From Lachnospiraceae bacterium (GTDB lineage: Bacteria; Bacillota; Clostridia; Lachnospirales; Lachnospiraceae), in contig JAFUXA010000008.1 of assembly GCA_017470985.1 (NCBI GenBank), positions 1 through 64,000 of the forward strand: 64,000 bases of DNA. Reading direction: 5' to 3'. This document shows, piece by piece, positions 34,130 through 43,207 of the stretch. How positions within the stretch are numbered: position 1 is the stretch's first letter; every line of letters starts with the position of its first letter. The translations under genes were made by a program, and so were the position numbers. Below the pieces are notes generated by a model. The model saw only the letters and a list, made by a program, of their open reading frames with translations, ran no database searches and was not told the origin of the DNA.

Positions 34130-35245
34130 TTACTCAGCTCTAGCCATAGCCTCTTCGAAGTCCTTAGTTCCTTCAAATACGTTGTTAGAGTAAGGATTCT
34201 TGCCCATCTTGATAGAACGAGTAATGATAACTGTGATGCAAAGTACGTTTGCAACTACTGCAAGAATAGCTACAACACCCTGAGCAACAGGATCAGCTGT
34301 GATTCCCAATGACTGGATAGCCTGGTTAGCAGCCTCTGTCTTACCCTGTCCAGCATTGTAGATTTCGATAGCCTTGCTGTACAACTGCATTGTTGTAACA
34401 CCAGCCTCTGTAGCGCCACCGTATACACGTGGAAGTGCAGCTGGTACCCAGTCTAACTGGAATAATGGTAATACCTGAGCGAACATGCACCAGATTGCAA
34501 GTGTGTTAGCACGGTTCTGGATCCAAGCACCCTTGTTCCAGAAAGCATTTGCAAATGTTGGAGCAAGAAGCAAAGCAACACCGCAGTACCATGTATGTGT
34601 AGGAAGGTTGAGGTATGTATATTCAAAGTTCCAAACATCATATGCTACGATGAACCATACTGTCATATCAGGCCAAAGCATATCTGCCTTGTTCTTGTCT
34701 GCTGATGTATAAAGCTTGATACATCCTGTCATACAGAAGATGTTGATCATACCAGCAACAAAGTTGAGAAGGTTCCACCAACCACCGTAGATGAATACAC
34801 CTTCGTTTGAAGCCCACCAAGCACCTGAGAAATCACCTGTGATTCCGTAAGCTGCGAATGCAGACTCAAGATCTGATACGTTAGCGATCATAATATTTGC
34901 TGCAACGATGAACCATGGCCACCATTTGAACCATTCCTTCTTACCAAGTCCCTCTTTGTACTTGATCATCATGAAACCTACGCATCCGATATCAGCTGCG
35001 TAAAGCTTGAAGTAATGGAACCATCCATCCATGTATGCAACTGTCCAGTTGTCCTTACCACCAAATGCTCCACAATGAGCAGCGATAAAGTAAACTGTAA
35101 GAATAGCAGGGATAATTACGAAAATAAGCATTCCGCCTGCTTTTGTACGGCGTCCGATTTCGTTAAGGATAATTAATCCAGCGAATACGAGCACCCAACC
35201 AATAAGAGTAGTTACTGTAGAACTACCATAGAGTTGAAACAACAT
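34130..35245 (-). CDS. Polytopic membrane protein, DUF5692-like
   Basis: A 371-residue membrane protein with 9-10 hydrophobic segments rich in Trp (GGWWNLLNFVAGM, AWWASNEGVFIYGG, FKWWPWFIVAANIM). I associate it with the DUF5692 family of Lachnospiraceae, from memory and not from a search. ATG 35245 is chosen for the AGGGAGG 9 nt upstream. Codon choice is narrow, with one preferred codon for many residues, which suggests strong expression, and it has a good promoter, a structured leader and its own terminator. The conserved charged residues in loops (GKDNW, YDVWNFEYTYL) hint at a transport or sensing role, but no function is known to me. Confidence 0.75.
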   Translation of the reverse strand: MLFQLYGSSTVTTLIGWVLVFAGLIILNEIGRRTKAGGMLIFVIIPAILTVYFIAAHCGAFGGKDNWTVAYMDGWFHYFKLYAADIGCVGFMMIKYKEGLGKKEWFKWWPWFIVAANIMIANVSDLESAFAAYGITGDFSGAWWASNEGVFIYGGWWNLLNFVAGMINIFCMTGCIKLYTSADKNKADMLWPDMTVWFIVAYDVWNFEYTYLNLPTHTWYCGVALLLAPTFANAFWNKGAWIQNRANTLAIWCMFAQVLPLFQLDWVPAALPRVYGGATEAGVTTMQLYSKAIEIYNAGQGKTEAANQAIQSLGITADPVAQGVVAILAVVANVLCITVIITRSIKMGKNPYSNNVFEGTKDFEEAMARAE

Positions 35246-35316
35246 ATTATTTTCCTCCCTTAATAAATTAATTATACGTTGTTTAGGGAACAAAACATCC
35301 CCTTGTAAACAAGTAT

Positions 35317-35345
35317 ATTTTAGCACTTTGTTAATAAATAATCAA
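35317..35345 (-). promoter_or_regulatory. Promoter of the DUF5692-like gene
   Basis: Minus-strand TTGATT (35340-35345), 17-bp spacer, TAAAAT (35317-35322). The ~65-nt leader can form GTTTA...TAAAC with an inner GGGA/TCCC pair around TGTTTTGT, and contains the palindrome CTTGTTTACAAG. The gap 35246-35477 holds nothing else that I can support. Confidence 0.65.
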
Positions 35346-35477
35346 TAAATATAAAATTATTTTTAGAATTACACAGGAAGCCCTTTATTTCTCATGTGTT
35401 TCATACTCATCTGTCAGGTCTATTTCAACCCTTCCAGAAAATTTTTCTATTATTCCGAAATCAAACTATCTTCTATT

Positions 35478-36590
35478 TTAATTCTCCAGAATCTTGAAAT
35501 TATTCTTACCAGTATTCTTCACATCATATAAAGCCTCATCAGCCTTGGCAAACATTGCTTCATATTCACCTTCAAGACCATTTACACCACTCTCCATATC
35601 TCTCATAGCAATACCGATACTACATGAATATGGTTGTGTACCATCTGGTGCTCGTAAACTTCTGGTCTTTTCCAATATGTATTCCGCCTTGGCCTCAACT
35701 TCACCTATTCCCATTTTCTTGAAGAAAATAAAGAACTCATCTCCGCCAATTCTTCCAGCAATGTCTGATGTACCAGACGCGTTTTTCAGAATCTTTGCAA
35801 AGTTCTTCAGAGCCACATCTCCTGCAGGATGTCCGTAATTATCATTTACCGCCTTGAAATTATCAAAGTCCAAAATCACAGCAACGCTTGAAGATTCAGG
35901 ATGCTTTCTCAGGTACTCCTTGCAGAGGAACTCCGTTGAAGCTCTGTTATAAATTCCTGTTAACCCATCAAACATTCCAGTTCTCTTAATAGTCTGCTTC
36001 GACTCATTCTCTCTAATCTTGTGCATATATAAAATCTTGGCCACATATATAGACAAAACCCAAAGCATCGCACAAGAACATAAATCAACCGTGAACACTC
36101 CCAATGACTTAAATGCAAAGGAAGCCACAAGATAAACTACAATTTCCACCGCCTGAAGAATCACTGATGTACTGTATGTATAAGTGAAAGCAGCCAGAAA
36201 TGCTACAGAAATCGGCGCAAAATAAACTGCCGGCTGATCAAATTCAATAGGAAATATACTCATCACTCCTGCGAAAGTCATAGCATAAAGCTGAAAGCCT
36301 ATACAACAGGACTGAACTTCCAATCTGGATCTGGTCTTCTTACCATATCTAATTAAGATAAAAATAAATACTGGAATATGAATGACTGTAGCCCCTGCAT
36401 ATAACTGCGTCACATGCCATTCCTTAAACAAAGTCATGGATGCAACCCAGTACAGCATTACAACTACCAAATAGAAAATATTTAATCCAACCAAAGTGTT
36501 TTGATTACCTTTGGCAACACTCTCATCATTGTCTAATAGATATCTGATACTTCCCTCTTGTATCTTCTTTCCATCTGTTAATAAAATCAT
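35478..36590 (-). CDS. Membrane diguanylate cyclase (GGDEF domain)
   Basis: Makes the second messenger c-di-GMP from two GTP. The first ~190 residues hold about six membrane segments (no known sensor domain recognised). The catalytic domain has FDGLTGIYNRAS, FDNFKAVNDNYGHPAGD and RIGGDEFFIFF with the GGDEF at residues 282-286, followed by CSIGIAM and ADEALYDVKNTGKN. The RxxD inhibitory site that normally sits five residues before GGDEF is missing (GTSD instead), so product inhibition is probably absent. AAGGGG precedes the ATG. It may influence the nearby EPS genes, but no c-di-GMP receptor is seen here. Confidence 0.92.
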   Translation of the reverse strand: MILLTDGKKIQEGSIRYLLDNDESVAKGNQNTLVGLNIFYLVVVMLYWVASMTLFKEWHVTQLYAGATVIHIPVFIFILIRYGKKTRSRLEVQSCCIGFQLYAMTFAGVMSIFPIEFDQPAVYFAPISVAFLAAFTYTYSTSVILQAVEIVVYLVASFAFKSLGVFTVDLCSCAMLWVLSIYVAKILYMHKIRENESKQTIKRTGMFDGLTGIYNRASTEFLCKEYLRKHPESSSVAVILDFDNFKAVNDNYGHPAGDVALKNFAKILKNASGTSDIAGRIGGDEFFIFFKKMGIGEVEAKAEYILEKTRSLRAPDGTQPYSCSIGIAMRDMESGVNGLEGEYEAMFAKADEALYDVKNTGKNNFKILEN

Positions 36591-36620
36591 AATAACCCCT
36601 TATTCTTCCAAAATTCCTAT

Positions 36621-37550
36621 TTATAACTTAGGCATCATAAGTGCCTTCTTCAAACATCTAAAAACCACTTCTGACAAATCTCCGCAGTCCTCCCCATCTG
36701 CATGTACAACCATGGGTTTGTCAAATGTAATTTTAAACCATTCTAAATTAACAATATAAAAGCCGTTAATATCTTCATGCTTTGCTGCCAAAAGTTTTGG
36801 AAATTTAAACAAGCATACTATTTTCGGCATATCCGCAGCAAGGCAAAGTGATAATTTACCATCTCTGGCATCAGCATGTGGAGCCATCGGAACACCCCCG
36901 CCCTCACAAGGGAAATTCATAGCCGCACCAAATATTATCTTGCGAAGCGTCAGTTCCCGTCCATCAGGAAATGTAATTGTACCTTCCACAAAAGGTGCAG
37001 TAAATAGATTCTTCACTGTCAAAAGTCCATAAGTAGCACTTCCCAATTTAAATTTATTGAGAAATGTCTTCAACTTTGAAGTCAAAGCCTCACGGCAAAC
37101 CGCCGCATCAATCCCAGCTCCGGCACTAATTGCAAATCTACGACTTCCGCCAGCCCATTCTACAAGACCTATATCATAAGCCTCAACAGATTCGCTCTTC
37201 AATATTCTATCAAGAATCTCAACCGGTTCTCCAGTCATTTGCAATCCTCTGGCGAAATCATTTGCCGACCCCAGAGGAATATGTCCAAACACAACTTTGG
37301 ATAAATCCTTGATACCATTTAGCACTTCATTTACAGTGCCATCGCCACCACATACAACCAGATTAATCAGCTCCCCTGATGCTGTAAGTTCCTCAGCTAT
37401 AGTTGTAGCATGATGTACATACTGTGTGATAAATGCTTCATAATCAATATTTAATTCCCGCAATCTACTCTCCAATTCAGACCACTGAGCTGCTGCTCCT
37501 CCTGTCTTGGAATGAGTATTAACAATAAAATAAAACTTCTTATCCATCAT
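36621..37550 (-). CDS. Diacylglycerol kinase-like lipid kinase (YegS/DgkB family)
   Basis: A 309-residue cytoplasmic lipid kinase of the DAGK_cat family. Motifs: YFIVNTHSKTGGA (N-terminal P-loop-like turn), NLVVCGGDGTVNEVLNG (ATP site), HIPLGSANDFARGL and the C-terminal MVVHADGEDCGDLSEVVF. Likely recycles diacylglycerol or phosphorylates a related lipid. It ends 30 bp upstream of the GGDEF gene in the same direction, so the two may be co-transcribed. Lipid specificity cannot be read. Confidence 0.9.
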   Translation of the reverse strand: MMDKKFYFIVNTHSKTGGAAAQWSELESRLRELNIDYEAFITQYVHHATTIAEELTASGELINLVVCGGDGTVNEVLNGIKDLSKVVFGHIPLGSANDFARGLQMTGEPVEILDRILKSESVEAYDIGLVEWAGGSRRFAISAGAGIDAAVCREALTSKLKTFLNKFKLGSATYGLLTVKNLFTAPFVEGTITFPDGRELTLRKIIFGAAMNFPCEGGGVPMAPHADARDGKLSLCLAADMPKIVCLFKFPKLLAAKHEDINGFYIVNLEWFKITFDKPMVVHADGEDCGDLSEVVFRCLKKALMMPKL

Positions 37551-37663
37551 TCTACCCCACTACAATAAATATACCACAACTAAACGGCTTTTTGTAAAGG
37601 TATTTGTTTGAAATAATACCCTAATCGTGATAACATTTTCATATATTATTCAAGGGAGTTTAT

Positions 37664-38947
37664 ATGAACAGCAATTTTATCAATAAAGAAATATTTATCA
37701 AAAAAACCAAGCACGATATCGTCAGATCCATCTCAACCATAAAATGGATTTTTCTTTCTATTATAATAGGTGTAATCGTAGGATTTGTAAGTGGCAGTTT
37801 TGGATACCTGCTTCAACTGGTAACCAACTTCAGATTGCAGAATCAATATATGCTCTACTTCCTGCCTCTGGGTTCGCTATTCATTGTCATATTATATAAA
37901 TTAATAATGAAGAAGAAAGATCCCGGAACTAATCTGGTATTATCAGCGATTCATTCTAATGATGAGATTCCTCTTAGAATGGCGCCACTCATATATATAT
38001 CTACTATAATAACCCACGCTGTAGGTGGTTCAGCAGGTAGAGAAGGAGCCGCTCTTCAATTAGGTGGAAGTATAGGCAATGCCATTGGCAAGACCTTCAA
38101 TCTCCATTCCAAGGAAGACCGTCACATTATGATAATGTGCGGTATGGCCGCAGCTTTTTCCGCATTATTTGGAACACCAATTGCTGCAGCAATATTTGCC
38201 ATGGAGGTTGTATCCGTTGGAATCATGCACTATGCAGCTTTACTTCCATGTGCAGTTTCCGCTCTCATTGCAAGAGCCATTGCATCAAATATTTTCGGAA
38301 TTTCAGCTATGTCTTTTTCTCTGAAAAATATTCCTGCATTTGATTTGAAAAGTGCTGTAATTGTATCAATCTTCGCAGGTTGTTGTGGATTAGTAAGTAT
38401 ATTCTTCTGCATATGCCTACAGCAGACAGCTAGACTGTATCAGTGGTTATTTAAAAATGTATATGTAAGAGCCGTCATTGGCGGATGTGTCATTTTGCTA
38501 TTGACCCTATTAGTTGGAAATCAAAATTACAACGGAACAGGAACTGCCATGATTGCAGCCTGTGTAAAAGGCAATATTTACTCTATAGAATTCCTTTTGA
38601 AAATAATATTTACCGCATTAACCCTAGCCTGCGGTTTCAAAGGAGGAGAAATAGTTCCAACATTTTATATAGGTGCCGCTTTCGGATGTATGTGCGGAAA
38701 CCTCATTGGATTCTCACCTAGCATGTGTGCCGCCATTGGAATGGGCGCCATGTTCTGTGGAGTAACCAACTGCCCTATTACTTCTCTTCTGATATGCTGT
38801 GAATTATTTGGATTGGATGGTTTTCCATTCTACCTGTTAGCCATAGGAGTCAGCTACACTGTCTCAGGTTACTACGGCTTATACAGCAGCCAGAAGATTG
38901 TTTACTCAAAATATAAATCCAACTTCATCAACAAGAAAGTTCAATAA
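37664..38947 (+). CDS. CLC-family anion transporter, CLC-F (fluoride) type
   Basis: Membrane antiporter (427 residues, ~10-12 helices) of the chloride-channel family. The gating glutamate motif is GGSAGREGAALQLGG (Glu127) and the second pore motif is FKGGEIVPTFYIGAAFG. A GREGA/T with GGEVTP-like second motif is typical of the fluoride-exporting CLC-F branch, whereas chloride CLCs have GREGP and GxFxP. No CBS domains. GGGAG precedes the ATG. No fluoride riboswitch was found in the 110 bp upstream, so the fluoride assignment rests on the motifs alone. Confidence 0.85.
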   Translation: MNSNFINKEIFIKKTKHDIVRSISTIKWIFLSIIIGVIVGFVSGSFGYLLQLVTNFRLQNQYMLYFLPLGSLFIVILYKLIMKKKDPGTNLVLSAIHSNDEIPLRMAPLIYISTIITHAVGGSAGREGAALQLGGSIGNAIGKTFNLHSKEDRHIMIMCGMAAAFSALFGTPIAAAIFAMEVVSVGIMHYAALLPCAVSALIARAIASNIFGISAMSFSLKNIPAFDLKSAVIVSIFAGCCGLVSIFFCICLQQTARLYQWLFKNVYVRAVIGGCVILLLTLLVGNQNYNGTGTAMIAACVKGNIYSIEFLLKIIFTALTLACGFKGGEIVPTFYIGAAFGCMCGNLIGFSPSMCAAIGMGAMFCGVTNCPITSLLICCELFGLDGFPFYLLAIGVSYTVSGYYGLYSSQKIVYSKYKSNFINKKVQ

Positions 38948-39013
38948 CAATGATTTAATTCAAACTACGCATTAAAAGCAACATAATCATTTATATATTC
39001 AATTCATAAAAGC

Positions 39014-39083
39014 AAAAAGCTGACTGTCAGAATTCCTTAATAAAATATATCAGGGTATTCCAGACACTCAGCTTTTTTATTTT
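39014..39083. terminator. Bidirectional terminator between clc and the alpha-galactosidase gene
   Basis: AAAAGCTGA (39014-) and TCAGCTTTT (-39075) pair across a 40-nt loop with additional GTC/GAC pairing; TTTATTTT follows on the plus strand, and AAAAAGC with upstream A/T gives T-rich sequence on the minus strand. It fits between two converging genes. Confidence 0.65.
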
Positions 39084-39145
39084 ACAATCAACTATTTAAT
39101 TATTATCAAGCCAGTCTACTGTCCAAAAATTTCCAGCATGTCAGA

Positions 39146-41485
39146 CTACTCTTCCACAGCCTCCATGAAATACAATCTGCCAGAATAATCAGGGAAGAAT
39201 CTCACATCCCCATCATATCCTGTTCCAACAAAGGAATGATGTAATCTCACTCCCTCATTCATAATTGCACTGCCATAGCATACATAATCTTCTACTTCAC
39301 CAGGCATCTTCACAAACTTGGCAATAAGATTCTGCATTACAGAACCCGGCTTAACATGGAATGGTGCAGCTGTATTTATCAAATCCCCAAATAATTTCAC
39401 ATTGTATTCTGTCTTAATATTTGTGAAATGATATTTCATATCAGGATCTAATCCCTTGGCTCTAAAACAAGCATACATTTCATTTGGCATAACTTCCTTC
39501 TGAACCAGCATACCGATAGCCTGTTTCTTGTCCTTGGATACCACATTCCACATTACATGGTTGCCATATTCCACTCTGTAGAAATCACCAAACTGCCATG
39601 TCTTGCGGTATTTCTTATACAGTTCAATCTGAGCCTTGATTTCCTTCAACTCGTCCTTGGACAAATCACAGAGGTTAGTCTCATAACCCAACACCCCAAA
39701 GGATGCCACTGCGAATCTGGTTGCAAGTGGTGTAGAACGAAGTGTCTGATGATTTGGACAAGATGACACATGCGCTGTAACTGTATTCAACGGATAACCA
39801 TAACTATATCCATTCTGAATTGACAGACGGCTAATGGCATCAGTATTATCACTACCCCAGATTTGAGGGAAATAGCATAATGCACCCAAGTCAAATCTGT
39901 TACCACCTGAAGCGCATCCCTCAAAGAGAATGTGCGGGAACTTCTCTGTCAAATTCTTAGCAAGCTTGTACACTCCCATTATATATCTATGAGAGAGTTC
40001 TCCCTGTCTATCCTTTGGCAAATACTGTGAATAATAATCAGAGAAGATTCTGTTCATATCCCATTTTACATAGGCAATATTAGCACTTCCTAAAATATTA
40101 ACCATAGACTCAGTAATATAATCTACAACCTCTGGATTAGCAAAATCCAGGATTCTCTGGTTTCTACCTTCTGAATGATGACATCCTGGAATTTCAATGC
40201 TCCACTCTGGATGTGCGCGATATAAATCACTGTCCACATTTACCATCTCAGGCTCAATCCAGATACCGAAATCCAAACCTAATTTATTAATTTTGCGGCA
40301 AAGTCCGTCAACTCCACCTGGTAATTTCTTCTTATTTGGGGTCCAGTCGCCTAATGCTCTCTTGTCATCATGTCGCTCTCCGAACCAGCCGTCATCCATA
40401 ACGAACAACTCTACGCCTACATCCTTACCCATCTTCGCCAGCTTTACCAAACTGCTCTCAGATATATTGAAGTAAGAGGCCTCCCAACTATTTAAAAGAA
40501 GCGGTCTCTCCTTATCTTTCCACTCACCGCGTACAATATGTTCCTTGACGAAATCATGCATATGTCTGCTCATACCGTCATGTCCATCATGGGAATAAGT
40601 CATAATTGCCTCTGGTGCTTCAAAGCTCTCACCTGGAGCAATTGTGAATTCAAATCCCTGAGGATTAATACCTGTCACAATACGAGTCTTGTCATAAGCA
40701 TTGACCTCTACTGCCTCGTAATGGTTACCGCTGTATACCAGATTGAATCCGTAGCAATCACCATACTCTGCAGATGTATTGGCATCACTTACCATGATAA
40801 ATGGATTGCTTCTGTTTGATGAACTACCTGTGTAAGATGAATTTACAAACTTACCAATATTTACAGTAGTATCATACTTCTGCATCTCCTTCACCCATCC
40901 ACCATGGAAGGATGAAACTACAAGACCAGCCTTGTTCAAATCAAGCTGAGCGCTCATAAGTCGGCGCAACTTAACTTCCTTATCACTTGTATTGAAGAAC
41001 TTGGCATCTCTTGCGATAACATCTGTATCAGCAAATACATAATAATTCAAGCGAAGTGTGTATCCATTATTCTTGTCCTTCAGTTCTACTCGAAGAGTCT
41101 CCACCTCATTGGCATTATCATAAGAACTTGGCAGAGTCTCAAGAGCCTCCTTACCAGCCAATTTCTCAGCGCTTTCAAATACAAAATCTGTTGTAGTACT
41201 ACCATCTGCTGCTACAACTTCAACAAAAGGTTCTCTGATATCCCCCTTGCCGTATCCTGACATTTCTAAGCACATATCCTCCAGAGTAAACTCTGCATGA
41301 TCTGCATCATATGCAATAGAATTACCCGGCTGGAATTTATGCTTCTCAACCAAAGACTCAGGATCTGCTATATTAATTTTCGACCCATAATACAGATGCT
41401 CTAAATGACCAGTTTCCATTACGCGAAAAGCATAAGTTGTATTGTTGGTATTTAGCACATACAAATTGTCTCTTATCTCGATCAT
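39146..41485 (-). CDS. Alpha-galactosidase, GH36
   Basis: Hydrolyses alpha-1,6-galactosides such as melibiose and raffinose; no signal peptide, so it acts in the cytoplasm on imported sugars. The 779-residue protein follows the GH36 layout: N-terminal beta-sandwich, central barrel with LLNSWEASYFNISE, FVMDDGWFGERHDD, GIWIEPEMVN, nucleophile Asp476 in YVKWDMNR, CASGGNRFD and acid/base Asp546 in QIWGSDNTDA. GGAG precedes the ATG. It lies downstream of a GPH symporter and, further up, galT, giving uptake, cleavage and Leloir steps in one region. Confidence 0.95.
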   Translation of the reverse strand: MIEIRDNLYVLNTNNTTYAFRVMETGHLEHLYYGSKINIADPESLVEKHKFQPGNSIAYDADHAEFTLEDMCLEMSGYGKGDIREPFVEVVAADGSTTTDFVFESAEKLAGKEALETLPSSYDNANEVETLRVELKDKNNGYTLRLNYYVFADTDVIARDAKFFNTSDKEVKLRRLMSAQLDLNKAGLVVSSFHGGWVKEMQKYDTTVNIGKFVNSSYTGSSSNRSNPFIMVSDANTSAEYGDCYGFNLVYSGNHYEAVEVNAYDKTRIVTGINPQGFEFTIAPGESFEAPEAIMTYSHDGHDGMSRHMHDFVKEHIVRGEWKDKERPLLLNSWEASYFNISESSLVKLAKMGKDVGVELFVMDDGWFGERHDDKRALGDWTPNKKKLPGGVDGLCRKINKLGLDFGIWIEPEMVNVDSDLYRAHPEWSIEIPGCHHSEGRNQRILDFANPEVVDYITESMVNILGSANIAYVKWDMNRIFSDYYSQYLPKDRQGELSHRYIMGVYKLAKNLTEKFPHILFEGCASGGNRFDLGALCYFPQIWGSDNTDAISRLSIQNGYSYGYPLNTVTAHVSSCPNHQTLRSTPLATRFAVASFGVLGYETNLCDLSKDELKEIKAQIELYKKYRKTWQFGDFYRVEYGNHVMWNVVSKDKKQAIGMLVQKEVMPNEMYACFRAKGLDPDMKYHFTNIKTEYNVKLFGDLINTAAPFHVKPGSVMQNLIAKFVKMPGEVEDYVCYGSAIMNEGVRLHHSFVGTGYDGDVRFFPDYSGRLYFMEAVEE

Positions 41486-41548
41486 GTTGTCTCCTTTCTT
41501 ATATTTACACTCACAAATAAAATTATATTATAAATGCATATATTATGT

Positions 41549-41590
41549 AACATAGTTTTCATTCATATTATTTGCAAATACTACTATGTT
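41549..41590. promoter_or_regulatory. Inverted repeat upstream of the alpha-galactosidase gene
   Basis: AACATAGT (41549-41556) and ACTATGTT (41583-41590) are perfect 8-bp arms, with ATTTGCAAAT, itself a palindrome, in the interval. A second TTTTCGCAAATAATAA follows about 30 bp on. This is a candidate operator 65-105 bp ahead of the start codon. A TATAAT at about 41520 could be the -10 but I see no good -35. Confidence 0.5.
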
Positions 41591-41743
41591 TTGTCTCATT
41601 TACAAAAGCTCATTTTCGCAAATAATAAAGCAAAGAGGAGCCGGCATGCCAGTCGACCCCTCCCTGTTTTTTCGTCTCTATATAAATTCCTGAGCACTCC
41701 CACATAAAGTTTATTTTATACCATCACTTTGCCGCGACAGTTA

Positions 41744-43189
41744 TTAAGCATTTGCCTTCTTTGACTCTAACTCTTTGGTGATGTCATCAATCTTCTCATC
41801 TGTCAGGATATACTTCTTTTTAAACCAGAAGAAAGCGAACAATAAGCAAGCGATTGGAATCAAAGTCATAACAAAACGAATTCCCATCTTTGAAGCAGCT
41901 GGTACATTCAATGAAAGATCCATTGCCTGCTCTGCCTCTGAAGCAGCCTTATCGCTAAGTTTAAATACCTGAAGAGCCACACTTGTAACCATGATAGCAA
42001 TTCCAGAAGCAGCCTTTACTACGAATGTCTGCATAGAGAAGATAACTGACTCATCTCTGTGTCCATTCTTTAACTCACCATAATCTACAGTATTTGCAAG
42101 GAATACAGTAATAACTACGTTATTTACACCTGCTACAGCCATGATGATAACACCTGGTACTAAGAAAGGTGGCAATGCATTAATACCAAATGTAGCTAAT
42201 ACCAAAAGAATAATATATCCAATTACAGAAGCTACGATTCCGTATGTAAAGATCTTGATATTATTCAACTTCAATACATTTCTCAAAACAGGGTACAATA
42301 CCATCATTGACAGAATCTGCACTCCGCCACCAACCATGTTGAAGATTGTATAGTTACTGTTCCAAGCAACTCCACCCAAATCATACTTAAAGAAGTAGAT
42401 AACAAGGTTTGAAGTTACATACAAAGCAGTATTTATCAATACGATTGTGATAACAACTGTCATAGCCTGATCATTTGAAATCAATGACTTGAACATCTCA
42501 CCAACTGAAGGTGATTCCATATCAACAGATGACTTCTCTTTTACAGTCATACATGTGATTACAATGAATACAATAAATAATACGGCAACACCGATTGCTA
42601 CATATTTGAAACCGATTCTCTCGATCTCATATGCGCCTGCATTAGCAGCAGCAAATTTTGTACCGAGAGCATATACAATCTTCACAGTGAAGATTGAAAC
42701 CAAAGCAGAACCAACACCTGCACAAGAACGAGCCAGTGTTGTAAGTCCTTCTCTTTCTTTTCCACCCTCTGTAAATGCTGGAATCATTGACCAATATGGA
42801 ATATCCATCATTGTGTAAGTAACACCCCAGAGGATGTATGTTACAGCTGCATAAACGCCAATTCCATTAGCATCTAATGTAGGTGGCGCCATGAACATTG
42901 CAACCAGAATAACAGCATTTGTAATAGTACCAATTAATAACCAAGGTCTGAATTTACCCCATCTTGTCTTGGTCTTTGCAACAATCGCACCCATAATAGG
43001 ATCATTAAACGCATCAAAGATACGCGCTACCATGGAAATAATACCGATAACAATCGCGCTTGCCCCCATGATGTCCTGGAAATAATAGAATACATAACTT
43101 GCAGAAAGCATGTATACCATATCTTTTCCTACAGCTCCCAAGCCATACCCAAGCTTTGCAGAACCATTCAATTTCATTTTCTCTTCCAT
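41744..43189 (-). CDS. GPH-family sugar:cation symporter (MelB-like)
   Basis: A 481-residue, 12-helix major-facilitator-type transporter of the glycoside-pentoside-hexuronide family, here likely importing alpha-galactosides with Na+ or H+. Motifs: LGYGLGAVGKDMVYML at the N-terminus, IFDAFNDPIMGAIV (the cation-site aspartates) and KTRWGKFRPWLLIG, the family signature. Both the upstream unknown gene (18 nt) and the downstream alpha-galactosidase are in the same direction. A hairpin GGAGCCGGCATGCCAG...CTCC at about 41636-41670 lies after it and may be a weak terminator. Confidence 0.9.
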   Translation of the reverse strand: MEEKMKLNGSAKLGYGLGAVGKDMVYMLSASYVFYYFQDIMGASAIVIGIISMVARIFDAFNDPIMGAIVAKTKTRWGKFRPWLLIGTITNAVILVAMFMAPPTLDANGIGVYAAVTYILWGVTYTMMDIPYWSMIPAFTEGGKEREGLTTLARSCAGVGSALVSIFTVKIVYALGTKFAAANAGAYEIERIGFKYVAIGVAVLFIVFIVITCMTVKEKSSVDMESPSVGEMFKSLISNDQAMTVVITIVLINTALYVTSNLVIYFFKYDLGGVAWNSNYTIFNMVGGGVQILSMMVLYPVLRNVLKLNNIKIFTYGIVASVIGYIILLVLATFGINALPPFLVPGVIIMAVAGVNNVVITVFLANTVDYGELKNGHRDESVIFSMQTFVVKAASGIAIMVTSVALQVFKLSDKAASEAEQAMDLSLNVPAASKMGIRFVMTLIPIACLLFAFFWFKKKYILTDEKIDDITKELESKKANA

Positions 43190-43207
43190 TTTAGTAAAAC
43201 TCCTCTC

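Noticed and set aside
35380-35470. A 27-codon protein-like stretch after the GGDEF stop (F-G-I-I-E-K-F-S-G-R-V-E)
   Set aside because: It begins after a stop codon without any usable start or ribosome site. It could be an old C-terminal extension but cannot be supported.
37560-37663. Possible fluoride riboswitch upstream of the CLC gene
   Set aside because: The conserved GGNGAUGG-type core and pseudoknot are not seen.
41636-41670. GC-rich hairpin after the symporter gene as a strong minus-strand terminator
   Set aside because: The six-T run is on the plus-strand side and the minus-strand side has only CTTTGCTTTATT, so direction and strength are uncertain; only mentioned under the symporter.
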